From Streptomyces griseomycini (GTDB taxonomy: Bacteria > Actinomycetota > Actinomycetes > Streptomycetales > Streptomycetaceae), in NCBI RefSeq assembly GCF_014203535.1, contig NZ_JACHJI010000002.1, forward strand, positions 687,042 through 751,041: DNA of 64,000 nucleotides, given 5' to 3'. The number at the start of each line of letters is the position of its first letter. Position 1 is the first letter of the stretch. The position numbers and the translations under genes were made by a program. This document shows, one piece after another, positions 18,026-26,527 of this stretch. Under the pieces are notes generated by a model that saw only the letters and a list, made by a program, of their open reading frames with translations, was not told the origin of the DNA and made no database searches.

Positions 18026-19198
18026 TCACGTCGCCGCGTTCACATAGACGCGCGGCACGCGGGTTCCGATCCGGGTGACGATCTCGTACGCGATGGTGCC
18101 CGCGGCCTGCGCCCAGTCCTCGGCGGTGGGCTCGCCGCGGTCACCGGGGCCGAAGAGGATCGCCTCGGCGCCCGGCTCCGGTTCGTCCCCGCCCAGGTCG
18201 ACGACGAACTGGTCCATCGCGACCCGCCCCGCGACCGTGCGCCACTTGCCCCCGATCAGCACGGGACCGGCGGAGGAGGCGTGGCGCGGGATGCCGTCCG
18301 CGTAGCCGAGGGGGACGAGGCCCAGGGTGGTGGCGCCCGGGGTGACGTAGTGGTGGCCGTAGCTGACGCCGTGGCCGCCCGGGACGCGCTTCACCAGGGC
18401 CAGGGAGGCGGACAGGGTCATCGCCGGGCGCAGTCCGAAGTCGGCGGGGGCGCCGATCTCGGGGCTCGGTGAGACGCCGTACATCGCGATGCCGGGGCGG
18501 ACGAGGTCGAAGTGGGTCTCGGGGAGGGTGAGGGTGGCGGGCGAGTTGGCGATGTGCCGCACCTCGGGGCGCACCCCCTGCGCCTCGGCGTACGCCACCA
18601 TCTCCCGGAAGCGGGTGAGCTGGGCGGTGATGGAGGGATGCCCCGGCTCGTCGGCGCAGGCGAAGTGAGACCACAGGCCGGTGACGCGCAGCAGCCCCTC
18701 GGCCTCGGCGCGCAGCGCCCCGGCGACCAGTTCGGTCCAGTCGTCGGGCTGGCAGCCGCCGCGCCCGAGCCCGGTGTCGGCCTTGAGCTGCACCCGCGCG
18801 GCCCGTCCCGCGAGGCGGGCCGCCTGCCGGACCTCCTCGAGCGCCCACGTGCCGCTGACGGACACGTCGAGATCGGCCTCGATCGCCTCCCGCCACGGTC
18901 CGCCGGGCGTCCACAGCCAGCACATGATCCGCACGTCGGCGGGCACCCCGGCGTCGGGCGCGCGCAGCGCGAGCGCCTCCTGCGGAGTGGCCGTGCCCAG
19001 CCAGGTCGCCCCGGCCTCGACAGCCGCCCGCGCGCACGCGGCCGCCCCGTGCCCGTACCCGTCGGCCTTGACCACGGCCATGAGGGCGGCGCCGGGCGCC
19101 CGCTCCCGCAGGGTGCGCGCATTGGCCCGCACGGCGGCCAGATCGATCTCGGCGCGGGCCCGCAGGCGAGCGGTCCGCTGGGCAGCTGTCTCGTTCAT
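18026..19198 (-). CDS. alr: Alanine racemase
   Basis: 390 residues from ATG 19198 (MNETAAQRTARLRARAEIDL); an upstream in-frame extension has no homologous look. It interconverts L- and D-alanine with PLP for peptidoglycan. The PLP lysine is Lys44 in VVKADGYGHGA. The substrate-side motifs RPGIAMYGVSP and the catalytic Tyr region GVSYGHHYVT are present, as is VAMDQFVVDLG. It is the only alr visible here. It is followed on the same strand by the hydrolase and tsaE. Confidence 0.97.
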   Translation of the reverse strand: MNETAAQRTARLRARAEIDLAAVRANARTLRERAPGAALMAVVKADGYGHGAAACARAAVEAGATWLGTATPQEALALRAPDAGVPADVRIMCWLWTPGGPWREAIEADLDVSVSGTWALEEVRQAARLAGRAARVQLKADTGLGRGGCQPDDWTELVAGALRAEAEGLLRVTGLWSHFACADEPGHPSITAQLTRFREMVAYAEAQGVRPEVRHIANSPATLTLPETHFDLVRPGIAMYGVSPSPEIGAPADFGLRPAMTLSASLALVKRVPGGHGVSYGHHYVTPGATTLGLVPLGYADGIPRHASSAGPVLIGGKWRTVAGRVAMDQFVVDLGGDEPEPGAEAILFGPGDRGEPTAEDWAQAAGTIAYEIVTRIGTRVPRVYVNAAT

Positions 19199-19420
19199 CC
19201 CGCCCAGTGTCTCAGAGCGGTACGACGCCCCCGGTCCGCCGGGGGCGTGCCCGACGGCCGCGGCCCGTGCCGTCCCGACGGGACCGGAACCGGGCCCCCG
19301 CCCCTCCCTCCGGCCCCGCACCCCGGGGTCCCGCACACGTCCCACCGAGCCCCGCGGACCCACCACCGCCCCGCAAGGAGCCCCTCCCCGCCCCGCACGA
19401 CGTCCCGTCGGCCCCGCGCC

Positions 19421-20860
19421 TCACCCCCGCACGACGTCCCGCCAGGCCGCCGCGATCTCCTCCGCCACGTCATGGGCCCCCGCCGGTGCCCCGTCCGCCG
19501 CGAAGCGGCCCGCCAGGCCGTGCAGGTACGCCGCCGCGCTCGCCGCGTCCACGGTCGACAGGCCCGCCGCCAGCAGTGACCCCGCGAGACCCGACAGCAC
19601 GTCCCCGCTCCCCGCCGTGGCCAGCCACGACGTTCCGGTCGGGTTCACCCGCACGGGCCCGCCGCCCGCGTCGGCGACCAGCGTCGTCGAGCCCTTGAGC
19701 AGCACGGTCGCCCCGTACCGCGCCGCCAGCTCCCGCACCGCGGACAGCCGGCCGCCCTCGACCTCGCTCCGTTCGACGCCGAGCAGCGCGGCGGCCTCCC
19801 CGGCGTGCGGGGTCATCAGGGTCGGCGCCGTGCGCGCCCGTACCGCCGAGGCGTCCGCCAGCCGCAGCCCGTCCGCGTCGATCAGCACCGGTACGTCCGC
19901 CGCCAGCACCTCCGCGACGGTCGCCGCGTCGTCCCCGGCCCCCGGCCCGACCACCCAGGACTGCACCCGCCCCGCGTGCTCCGGCCCCCGGTCCGACACC
20001 AGCGTCTCGGGGAAGCGGGCGATCACGGCCTGCCCGGCGGGACCGACGTACCGCACGGCCCCCGCACCGCCGCGCAGCGCCCCCGCCACCGCGAGCACCG
20101 CGGCCCCCGGATAACGGGCGGACCCGGCCGCGATGCCGACGACGCCCCGCCGGTACTTGTCGCTCTCGGCGGCCGGCACCGGCAGCAGCCGGGCCACGTC
20201 CGCGTGCTGCAGCGCCTCCAGCTCGGGTTCGGCCGGCAGCTCCGGCCCGATCCCGATGTCGATCAGCCGCACCGACCCCGCGTGTTCCCGCGCCGGATCG
20301 ATCAGCAGGCCCGGCTTGTGCGTCCCGAAGGTCACCGTGAGGTCGGCCCGGACCGCCGCCCCCCGCACCTCCCCGGTGTCGGCGTCGACCCCGCTCGGCA
20401 GGTCCACGGCGACCACCGCGGCCCGCGCCCGCCCGGCCGCGTCGGCGAGCGCTTCCGCCTCCGGCCGCAGCCCGCCCTTGCCGCCGATCCCGACGATGCC
20501 GTCGACGACGAGGTCGGCCCGCTCGATCAGCCCCCCGGCCGCCTCCGCGCCCACCGTCCGGCCGCCCGCCCGGCGCAGCGCCGCGAGCCCCCCGGCATGG
20601 GCGCGCTCCGGCGCGAGCAGCACCGCGTTCACCCCCGCGCCGCGCCGGGCCAGCCGGGCACCCGCGTACAGGGCGTCACCGCCGTTGTCCCCACTGCCGA
20701 CCAGCAGGACGACCCGGCTGCCGTACACCCGCCCGAGCAGGTCCGCGCAGGCCGCGGCGAGCCCGGCGGCGGCGCGTTGCATCAGCGCCCCCTCCGGCAG
20801 CCGTGCCATCAGTTCCCGCTCCGCCGTCCTGACCGTCTCCACGCCGTACGCAGTCCGCAT
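19421..20860 (-). CDS. nnr: Bifunctional NAD(P)HX epimerase/dehydratase (Nnr)
   Basis: 479 residues from ATG 20860. The N-terminal YjeF_N domain (about 1-215) has VVLLVGSGDNGGDALYAGARL and VDLPSGVDADTG. The C-terminal ribokinase-like dehydratase (about 225-479) has GVVGIAAGSARYPGAAVL, LMTPHAGEAAALL and WLATAGSGDVLSGLAGSLLA. Together they repair hydrated NAD(P)H by epimerisation and ATP/ADP-dependent dehydration. It sits directly upstream of alr, a common neighbourhood in actinobacteria. The frame remains open far upstream, but only antisense to the beta-helix gene. Confidence 0.95.
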   Translation of the reverse strand: MRTAYGVETVRTAERELMARLPEGALMQRAAAGLAAACADLLGRVYGSRVVLLVGSGDNGGDALYAGARLARRGAGVNAVLLAPERAHAGGLAALRRAGGRTVGAEAAGGLIERADLVVDGIVGIGGKGGLRPEAEALADAAGRARAAVVAVDLPSGVDADTGEVRGAAVRADLTVTFGTHKPGLLIDPAREHAGSVRLIDIGIGPELPAEPELEALQHADVARLLPVPAAESDKYRRGVVGIAAGSARYPGAAVLAVAGALRGGAGAVRYVGPAGQAVIARFPETLVSDRGPEHAGRVQSWVVGPGAGDDAATVAEVLAADVPVLIDADGLRLADASAVRARTAPTLMTPHAGEAAALLGVERSEVEGGRLSAVRELAARYGATVLLKGSTTLVADAGGGPVRVNPTGTSWLATAGSGDVLSGLAGSLLAAGLSTVDAASAAAYLHGLAGRFAADGAPAGAHDVAEEIAAAWRDVVRG

Positions 20861-21000
20861 GCGTCCGAGTCTCCCGCACACGGCCGCCCGACTCCCGTAC
20901 CGCCGGGGCCGGTCGCAAGCCGATCGCAAGCTTTCGCGAGTCGGCCGCGGCCATTGACGTCGCTGTCGTGTCCTTGCCAAACTCTCCGCCCCCCACAGGA

Positions 21001-21027
21001 TGAATCGATTCAGTCGAATCGGTTCGA
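21001..21027. promoter_or_regulatory. Tandem operator-like palindromes upstream of the beta-helix gene
   Basis: TGAATCGATTCA (21001-21012) is a perfect 12-bp palindrome. It is followed at once by TCGAATCGGTTCGA (21014-21027), an imperfect version of the same dyad. They end 19 bases before the ATG. This arrangement suits a LacI-family repressor bound near the ribosome site or promoter. Confidence 0.65.
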
Positions 21028-21046
21028 CGACAGGAACAGAGGACCC

Positions 21047-22243
21047 ATGGGACGCAGAGCCGCACTCCTCGCCGCAGCCGGCGCCACCGCGCTCCTCACC
21101 GCGGCCGGCACCATGACGGCCCCCGCCACCGCGGCCCCGGCGCGGACGGCCCCCGCCACCCAGGCCCCCGCCCAGGCCGCCACCCCGGCCGCCGCCTGCG
21201 GTGACGGCTCCTACCAGGCCGAGGCCGTGCGGAGCGGCAGCACCTGGACCGCCCGGCGCGGCGGCAGCACCGTGTACACCGGAACCGACATGCGCGCGGC
21301 CGTCCAGGCGGCGATCAACAGCCTGTCCCCCGGCCGCACCAGCAAGGAGCGGGTGGTGGTCCGCGGCTCGGGGACCGTCTCCGCGGGGTCGCGCATCTCG
21401 CTGCCCAGCTACACCGTGCTCGACGTCTGCGGCACCATCGACGTCACCGGCAGCGGCTCCGGCGACCAGGCCCCGGTCTACTCCCGCGGCACCCGGGACA
21501 TCGAGGTCCAGCACCTCAACGTCACCGGCGCCCCGCTGTACGGCATCTTCCTGCGCAACGTGCAGAACGTGGTCCTCGGCCAGATCGACATGCGCCTGTC
21601 GCGCGGCCTCGGCGTCCGCATCGACAACCGCGGCGACACCAGTCAGTGGACGCGCAACGTGCGCATCGACGACGTCTACGTCTCCGGCGCGTCCAGCCAC
21701 GCCGTCGAGACGTACGGCGTCGACGGCCTCACCGTCGGCACGGTGACGGCGCGCGACGTCGGCGAGTCGGGCCTGCTGCTCAACCAGACGATCAACGCCG
21801 CGGTCGCCAAGGTCGACGCGGAGGACGCGGGCACCGGCACCGGGTACGCCGCCTTCCGCATGGCCAACCGCAACGGGCGGATCGGCAGTTCCTACCCGAC
21901 CAACATCCGCGTCGGCGAGGTCGTGGCGCGCGGCGGCGGACGCGGCGTGTTCTGCGTCTCGGAGAGCGGCGGCGCGACGATCGACCGGGTGACGCTCTCG
22001 CACACCGGCAACAACGCGATCCTGATCGAGAACTGCTCCAACGTGACCCTCGCCGCCCAGAGCGGCACGGTCACCGGCGGCGGCGAGATCCGCCTGGCGG
22101 CGCGCTCGGAGTTCCCGAACAACCGGGACATCACCGTCCAGAACCTCACGGTGACGGACTCGTCGATCCGGGAGAGCCCCTGCGGCGAGAACACGACGTT
22201 CCGCAACAACCGCCTGGTGAACAGCAGCCAGTCGGTCTGCTAG
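21047..22243 (+). CDS. Secreted right-handed parallel beta-helix protein (pectate lyase-like fold)
   Basis: 398 residues. The signal peptide MGRRAALLAAAGATALLTAAG...ATA is followed by an Ala/Pro linker. The mature part (from about 45) starts ACGDGSYQAEAVRSGSTWTARRGGSTVYTG and continues through repeating turns such as DIEVQHLNVTGAPLYGIFLRNVQNVVLG and NAILIENCSNVTLAAQ, the coil repeats of a pectin-lyase-like solenoid. Such proteins cut or bind polysaccharides outside the cell; no family-specific catalytic motif could be fixed by eye, so the substrate is open. Tandem palindromes lie just upstream, consistent with sugar-dependent control. Confidence 0.8.
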   Translation: MGRRAALLAAAGATALLTAAGTMTAPATAAPARTAPATQAPAQAATPAAACGDGSYQAEAVRSGSTWTARRGGSTVYTGTDMRAAVQAAINSLSPGRTSKERVVVRGSGTVSAGSRISLPSYTVLDVCGTIDVTGSGSGDQAPVYSRGTRDIEVQHLNVTGAPLYGIFLRNVQNVVLGQIDMRLSRGLGVRIDNRGDTSQWTRNVRIDDVYVSGASSHAVETYGVDGLTVGTVTARDVGESGLLLNQTINAAVAKVDAEDAGTGTGYAAFRMANRNGRIGSSYPTNIRVGEVVARGGGRGVFCVSESGGATIDRVTLSHTGNNAILIENCSNVTLAAQSGTVTGGGEIRLAARSEFPNNRDITVQNLTVTDSSIRESPCGENTTFRNNRLVNSSQSVC

Positions 22244-22250
22244 CGGGCAC

Positions 22251-22299
22251 GGCACGCGTACGGGGTGCGGCTCGGTGAGCAGCACCCCGTACGCGTGCC
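22251..22299. terminator. Bidirectional hairpin terminator
   Basis: Perfect 18-bp inverted repeat (22251-22268 with 22282-22299), 13-base loop, between the convergent beta-helix and sigma factor genes. Confidence 0.85.
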
Positions 22300-22313
22300 G
22301 TACGGCCGTCGCC

Positions 22314-23162
22314 TCAGCTCGTGCTGAGCATCCCCGCCCGCAGCCGCTTCAGCGTGCGGGAGAGCAGGCGCGACACGTGCATCTGGGAGCAGCCGAGCCG
22401 CTCGCCGATCTCCGCCTGGGTCAGCTCCTCGACGAACCGCCAGTGGACGATCTTGCGTTCGCGCTCGTCCAGCTCGGCGATCATCGGGGCCAGGGCGTGG
22501 AAGTCCTCGACCAGTTCCAGGGCGGCGTCCTCGGTGCCGATGAAGTCCGCCAGCACGCTCTCGCCGTCCGGCTCGCTGCCGATGGCGGCGTCCAGCGAGG
22601 CGGAGTTGTAGCCGTTGGCGGCGATCCGCGCCTCGTTGACCTCCTCCTCGGTCAGGCTCATCAGCTGCGCGAGTTCCTTGACCGTGGGCGTGCGGCCCAG
22701 CCGGCTGCGCAGTTCCTCGGTGGCGCGGGCGAGCTGCACCCGGGCCTCCTGCAGCCGGCGCGGGACGTGCACGGACCAGGAGGTGTCCCGGAAGAACCGC
22801 TTCATCTCGCCGACGATGTAGGGGATCGCGAAGGAGGTGAACTCCACCTCGCGGGACAGCTCGAACCGGTCGATGGCCTTGATCAGACCGATCATGCCGA
22901 CCTGGACGATGTCCTCCATCTCCTCCGGCCCGCGGCTGCGGAACCGGCCGGCCGCGAAGCGGACCAGGGACATGTTCATCTCGATCAGCGTGTTGCGCGC
23001 GTACTGGTACTCGGGCGTGCCCTCCTCCAGTACCGCCAGCTGCCGGAAGAACAGCCTGGACAGCTCACGAGCGTCCTTCGGCGCGACCTGTCCGGGCTCG
23101 GCGACCTCCGGCAGTTCGGTCACGGTCTGGGCCCGGTCGGTCCGCGCCATCGTCGACGTCAC
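22314..23162 (-). CDS. SigF/SigG-group (SigB-type) RNA polymerase sigma factor
   Basis: 282 residues from GTG 23162 with AGGAGG 7 bases upstream; an ATG four codons in is possible. Region 2 is EDIVQVGMIGLIKAIDRFELSREVEFTSFAIPYIVGEMKRFFRD, region 3 is TPTVKELAQLMSLTEEEV, and region 4 is ERERKIVHWRFVEELTQAEIGERLGCSQMHVSRLLSRTLKRLR. This is the general-stress/sporulation SigB-SigF-SigG class, of which Streptomyces has many. These are usually held by anti-sigma kinases, but no such gene is adjacent here. Which paralogue it is cannot be decided from the sequence alone. Confidence 0.93.
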   Translation of the reverse strand: MTSTMARTDRAQTVTELPEVAEPGQVAPKDARELSRLFFRQLAVLEEGTPEYQYARNTLIEMNMSLVRFAAGRFRSRGPEEMEDIVQVGMIGLIKAIDRFELSREVEFTSFAIPYIVGEMKRFFRDTSWSVHVPRRLQEARVQLARATEELRSRLGRTPTVKELAQLMSLTEEEVNEARIAANGYNSASLDAAIGSEPDGESVLADFIGTEDAALELVEDFHALAPMIAELDERERKIVHWRFVEELTQAEIGERLGCSQMHVSRLLSRTLKRLRAGMLSTS

Positions 23163-23244
23163 TGTTCGCCCTCCTGTTAGGTCGGCCCCGTTCGGGGCAC
23201 CGGCTCCACCCGCTTACCCCGGTCCGCGCGAAACACTCCTCCCG

Positions 23245-23376
23245 TCACCGACGCCGGTTGCGCGCCAGCCGTACGAGGGCGGAGACCACGGTGAGCACGG
23301 CGGCGACGACGAGGAACACCTCGCCCCAGACGGGCAGGTCGACCCCGGTTCCGGGAAAGGACAGCAACGGTCTCAC
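23245..23376 (-). CDS. 43-residue single-helix membrane protein coupled to acpS
   Basis: The GTG at 23376 overlaps the acpS stop (GTGA, 23373-23376). The product begins [16 protein letters not shown], has one clear transmembrane helix ([20 protein letters not shown]) and ends in a positive RLARNRRR tail, a normal positive-inside anchor. It is too short to be assigned to a family. The 4-base overlap and clean hydrophobic profile argue that it is real; conservation downstream of acpS in other species would settle it. Confidence 0.6.
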   Translation of the reverse strand: MRPLLSFPGTGVDLPVWGEVFLVVAAVLTVVSALVRLARNRRR

Positions 23377-23744
23377 CCCTCCGCGATCACGACCGCCGAG
23401 GCCACGCCGGCGTCGTGGCTGAGCGACACGTGCCAGGACCGCACGCCCAGCTCGGCGGCCCGGGCCGCCACCGTCCCCTTCACCCGCAACCGCGGCTGCC
23501 CGCTGTCCTCGCACCACACCTCGGCGTCGGTCCAGTACAGCCCGCTGGGCGCGCCGAGCGCCTTGGCCAGGGCCTCCTTGGCGGCGAACCGCGCGGCCAG
23601 CGAGGCGACACCGCGGCGCTCCCCGCTGGGCAGCAGCAACTCGCTCTCCAGGAAGAGCCGCTGGGCCAACGCGGGCGTCCGCTCCAACGACGCCGCGAAC
23701 CGCTCGATCTCGGCCACGTCGATCCCGACTCCGATGATGCTCAT
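23373..23744 (-). CDS. acpS: Holo-[acyl-carrier-protein] synthase AcpS
   Basis: 123 residues from ATG 23744; a GTG three codons upstream is less likely because family members start directly with [14 protein letters not shown]. It transfers 4'-phosphopantetheine from CoA to the serine of acyl carrier proteins. The two Mg/CoA-binding motifs are [12 protein letters not shown] and [13 protein letters not shown]. It is needed for fatty-acid and possibly polyketide ACPs. It is downstream of glmS on the same strand, with a tiny membrane-protein frame overlapping its stop. Confidence 0.96.
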   Translation of the reverse strand: MSIIGVGIDVAEIERFAASLERTPALAQRLFLESELLLPSGERRGVASLAARFAAKEALAKALGAPSGLYWTDAEVWCEDSGQPRLRVKGTVAARAAELGVRSWHVSLSHDAGVASAVVIAEG

Positions 23745-23803
23745 GCCGAGCACCCTACGGCGATCCGCACGGGACGGCGTTCACCGCAGGGCCTTCGCCG
23801 ACC

Positions 23804-25651
23804 TCACTCCACCGTCACCGACTTCGCCAGGTTGCGCGGCTGGTCCACCTCGTTGCCCCGGGCCGTCGCCAGCTCGCACGCGAACACCTGCAGCGGCACC
23901 GTCGCCACCAGCGGCTGGAGCAGCGTCGGGGTGGCCGGGATGCGGATCAGGTGGTCGGCGTACTCGGCGACCGCCTCGTCCCCCTCCTCCGCGATGACGA
24001 TCGTCCGCGCACCGCGCGCCCGGATCTCCTGGATGTTGGAGACGATCTTGTCGTGGAGGACGGACCGTCCCCGGGGCGACGGGACGACCACGACGACCGG
24101 CACGTCGTCCTCGATCAGGGCGATCGGCCCGTGCTTCAGCTCGCCGGCCGCGAAGCCCTCCGCGTGCATGTAGGCGAGCTCCTTCAGCTTCAGGGCCCCC
24201 TCCAACGCCACCGGGTAGCCCACGTGCCGTCCGAGGAACAGCACCGTGTCCTTGTCCGCGAGGGAACGGGCCAGCTCCCGCACCGGCTCCATCGTCTCCA
24301 GGACGCGCTCCACCGCACCGGGGACCGACGACAGGTCCCGCACCACCGCGCGGATCTCGTCGGCCCACTTGGTGCCCCGCACCTGGCCCAGGTACAGCGC
24401 GACCAGGTAGCAGGCGACCAGCTGGGTCAGGAACGCCTTGGTCGACGCGACCGCGACCTCCGGCCCGGCGTGCGTGTACAGCACCGCGTCGGACTCGCGC
24501 GGGATCGTCGAGCCGTTGGTGTTGCAGATCGCCAGGACCTTCGCGCCCTGCTCGCGGGCGTGCCGCACCGCCATCAGCGTGTCCATGGTCTCGCCGGACT
24601 GGGAGACGGCGATGACGAGGGTCTGCGGGTCGAGGATCGGGTCCCGGTAGCGGAACTCGCTCGCCAGCTCCACCTCGCACGGGATCCGCGTCCAGTGCTC
24701 GATGGCGTACTTGGCGATCAGGCCGGCGTGGAAGGCCGTGCCGCAGGCGACGATGACGACCTTGTCGGCCTCGCGCAGGACGCCCGCCGGGATCCTCACC
24801 TCGTCCAGCGTCAGCGAGCCCGTCCCGTCGACGCGCCCGAGCAGGGTGTCGGTGACCGCCTTGGGCTGCTCGGCGATCTCCTTGAGCATGAAGGAGGCGT
24901 AGCCGCCCTTCTCCGCGGCGGAGGCGTCCCAGTCCACGTGGTACTCGCGGACGTCGGCCGGACTGCCGTCGAAGCCGGTGACCGTCACCGCGTCCCGGCG
25001 CAGCTCGACCACCTGGTCCTGCCCCAGCTCGATCGCGGACCGCGTGTGCGCGATGAACGCGGCGACGTCCGAGGCGAGGAAGGCCTCGCCCTCCCCCACG
25101 CCCACCACGAGCGGCGAGTTGCGCCGCGCGCCGACGACGACGTCCGGCTCGTCGGCGTGCACGGCGACCAGGGTGAACGCGCCCTCCAGCCGCCGGCACA
25201 CCAGCCGCATCGCCTCGGCGAGGTCGGCGCAGGAGGAGAACTCCTCGGCGAGCAGATGGGCGACGACCTCGGTGTCCGTCTCGGAGGCGAGGTCGTGGCC
25301 GCGCTCGGCCAACTCCTCGCGCAGGGCGGCGAAGTTCTCGATGATGCCGTTGTGGACGACGGCGACCCGGCCCGCGTTGTCGAGGTGCGGGTGGGCGTTG
25401 GCGTCCGTCGGGCCGCCGTGGGTGGCCCAACGGGTGTGGCCGATGCCGGTCGCACCGGTCGGCAGCGGCCGTTCGGCCAGCTCCTTCTCCAGGTTGACGA
25501 GTTTCCCGGCCCGCTTGGCCGTGGCCAGACCTCCGTCCGCCAGCACGGCGACACCCGCCGAGTCGTATCCCCGGTACTCCAGCCGCTTCAGGCCCGCCGT
25601 GACGACGTCCAGCGCCGACTGCGGCCCCACGTATCCCACGATTCCGCACAT
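23804..25651 (-). CDS. glmS: Glutamine--fructose-6-phosphate aminotransferase GlmS
   Basis: 615 residues from ATG 25651. The mature N-terminal Cys is in MCGIVGYVGPQSALD, with the glutaminase domain (1-240) including GYDSAGVA, TRWATHGGPTDANAHP and HNGIIENF. Two SIS isomerase domains follow, with ACGTAFHAGL, AVSQSGETMDTL and the C-terminal DQPRNLAKSVTVE. It makes glucosamine-6-phosphate, feeding GlmM (29.8-31.1 kb) and peptidoglycan or amino-sugar polymers. No glmS-type ribozyme was seen in the short leader. Confidence 0.97.
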   Translation of the reverse strand: MCGIVGYVGPQSALDVVTAGLKRLEYRGYDSAGVAVLADGGLATAKRAGKLVNLEKELAERPLPTGATGIGHTRWATHGGPTDANAHPHLDNAGRVAVVHNGIIENFAALREELAERGHDLASETDTEVVAHLLAEEFSSCADLAEAMRLVCRRLEGAFTLVAVHADEPDVVVGARRNSPLVVGVGEGEAFLASDVAAFIAHTRSAIELGQDQVVELRRDAVTVTGFDGSPADVREYHVDWDASAAEKGGYASFMLKEIAEQPKAVTDTLLGRVDGTGSLTLDEVRIPAGVLREADKVVIVACGTAFHAGLIAKYAIEHWTRIPCEVELASEFRYRDPILDPQTLVIAVSQSGETMDTLMAVRHAREQGAKVLAICNTNGSTIPRESDAVLYTHAGPEVAVASTKAFLTQLVACYLVALYLGQVRGTKWADEIRAVVRDLSSVPGAVERVLETMEPVRELARSLADKDTVLFLGRHVGYPVALEGALKLKELAYMHAEGFAAGELKHGPIALIEDDVPVVVVVPSPRGRSVLHDKIVSNIQEIRARGARTIVIAEEGDEAVAEYADHLIRIPATPTLLQPLVATVPLQVFACELATARGNEVDQPRNLAKSVTVE

Positions 25652-25795
25652 GCCCGGCAGCCTACGGTCCGTCAGCCGCCGGAAAGGGCCTCCGCCTGCC
25701 CGAAATCGGAAATTCCCACCGCCGTACGAACCCCCGGATCCGCTCCGCGGCCCTCGGGTAGGGTTCCGTTCGTGGACGCGGGCCGGGGAGACGAG

Positions 25796-26464
25796 ATGGC
25801 CGCCGTCCCCGCGGGGCGGGTGGTCCTGTCGGACCGCCGGACGCGGCGCAGGTGGCCGGTCGACGTCGCGGCGTTCGCGCTGGCGGCGTTCCCGGTCACC
25901 CAGGCGCTGTACGCGGAGGTGGCGGGGCGGCGGCCGAGCACCGCGCGCGGTGACCGGTTGCCCGTCGAGGGCGTGTCGTGGTGGGACGCGGTCGCGTTCT
26001 GCAACGCCCTGTCCCGGCGGGAGGGGCTGACGCCCGCGTACCGCCTGCGGACCGGTGACGGGACGGCCGAGTGGGACGCCTCCGCCGACGGGTACCGGCT
26101 GCCGACCGAGGCGGAGTGGGAGCACGCCTGCCGCGCCGGGACCGAGGGCCCGCGGTACGGCGGACTCGACGAGATCGCCTGGTACCGGGGCAACTCCGAC
26201 GGCCGCATCCGCCCCGTGGGCGGCAAGCGGCCCAACGCGTGGGGCCTGTACGACATGCTGGGCAACGCGTGGGACTGGTGCTGGGACCTCTACGACCCCG
26301 AGGTGTACGGCACCTACCGGGTGCTCCGCGGGGGCGGATGGTCCGACGAGCACTGGAGCTGCCGGGCCTCGGTGCGCCGCCGCAGCCACCCGACGTTCCG
26401 CATCGACGACGTCGGCTTCCGCGTCGCGCGCTCCGTGCGGGCCGACCGGACCGACCGGGTGTGA
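25796..26464 (+). CDS. Formylglycine-generating-enzyme-fold (SUMF1/EgtB-type) protein without the Cys pair
   Basis: 222 residues from ATG 25796 (GGGGAG 5-10 bases upstream); GTG 25772 would add eight residues. The C-type-lectin-like FGE core is clear: FALAAFPVTQALYAEVAG, PVEGVSWWDAVAFCNALSRREGLTPAYRL, YRLPTEAEWEHACRAGTEG, GLYDMLGNAWDWCWDLYD and VLRGGGWSDEHWSCRASVRRRSHP. In true FGE the last motif reads RGGSWxC....C; here the first Cys is Asp and only the second remains. Sulfatase activation by the standard copper/Cys mechanism is therefore unlikely, and its role is unknown. It is divergent from glmS. Confidence 0.85.
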   Translation: MAAVPAGRVVLSDRRTRRRWPVDVAAFALAAFPVTQALYAEVAGRRPSTARGDRLPVEGVSWWDAVAFCNALSRREGLTPAYRLRTGDGTAEWDASADGYRLPTEAEWEHACRAGTEGPRYGGLDEIAWYRGNSDGRIRPVGGKRPNAWGLYDMLGNAWDWCWDLYDPEVYGTYRVLRGGGWSDEHWSCRASVRRRSHPTFRIDDVGFRVARSVRADRTDRV

Positions 26465-26501
26465 CCGGGCCCGCGTCCCTCCACGAGGGGCGCGGGCCCG
26501 G
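26465..26501. terminator. Bidirectional hairpin terminator
   Basis: 16-bp stem (26465-26480 with 26486-26501, one G-U pair), 5-base loop. It sits between the FGE-fold gene and the convergent lipoprotein gene. Confidence 0.85.
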
Positions 26502-26527
26502 GTCGTTCCGGCGTCGGCCGGCCCGGC

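Noticed and set aside
19421..22285. Leftward open frame extending the Nnr gene through the beta-helix gene
   Set aside because: Only the part from 20860 matches the NAD(P)HX repair enzyme; the upstream part is antisense to a secreted protein with a good signal peptide and its operators.
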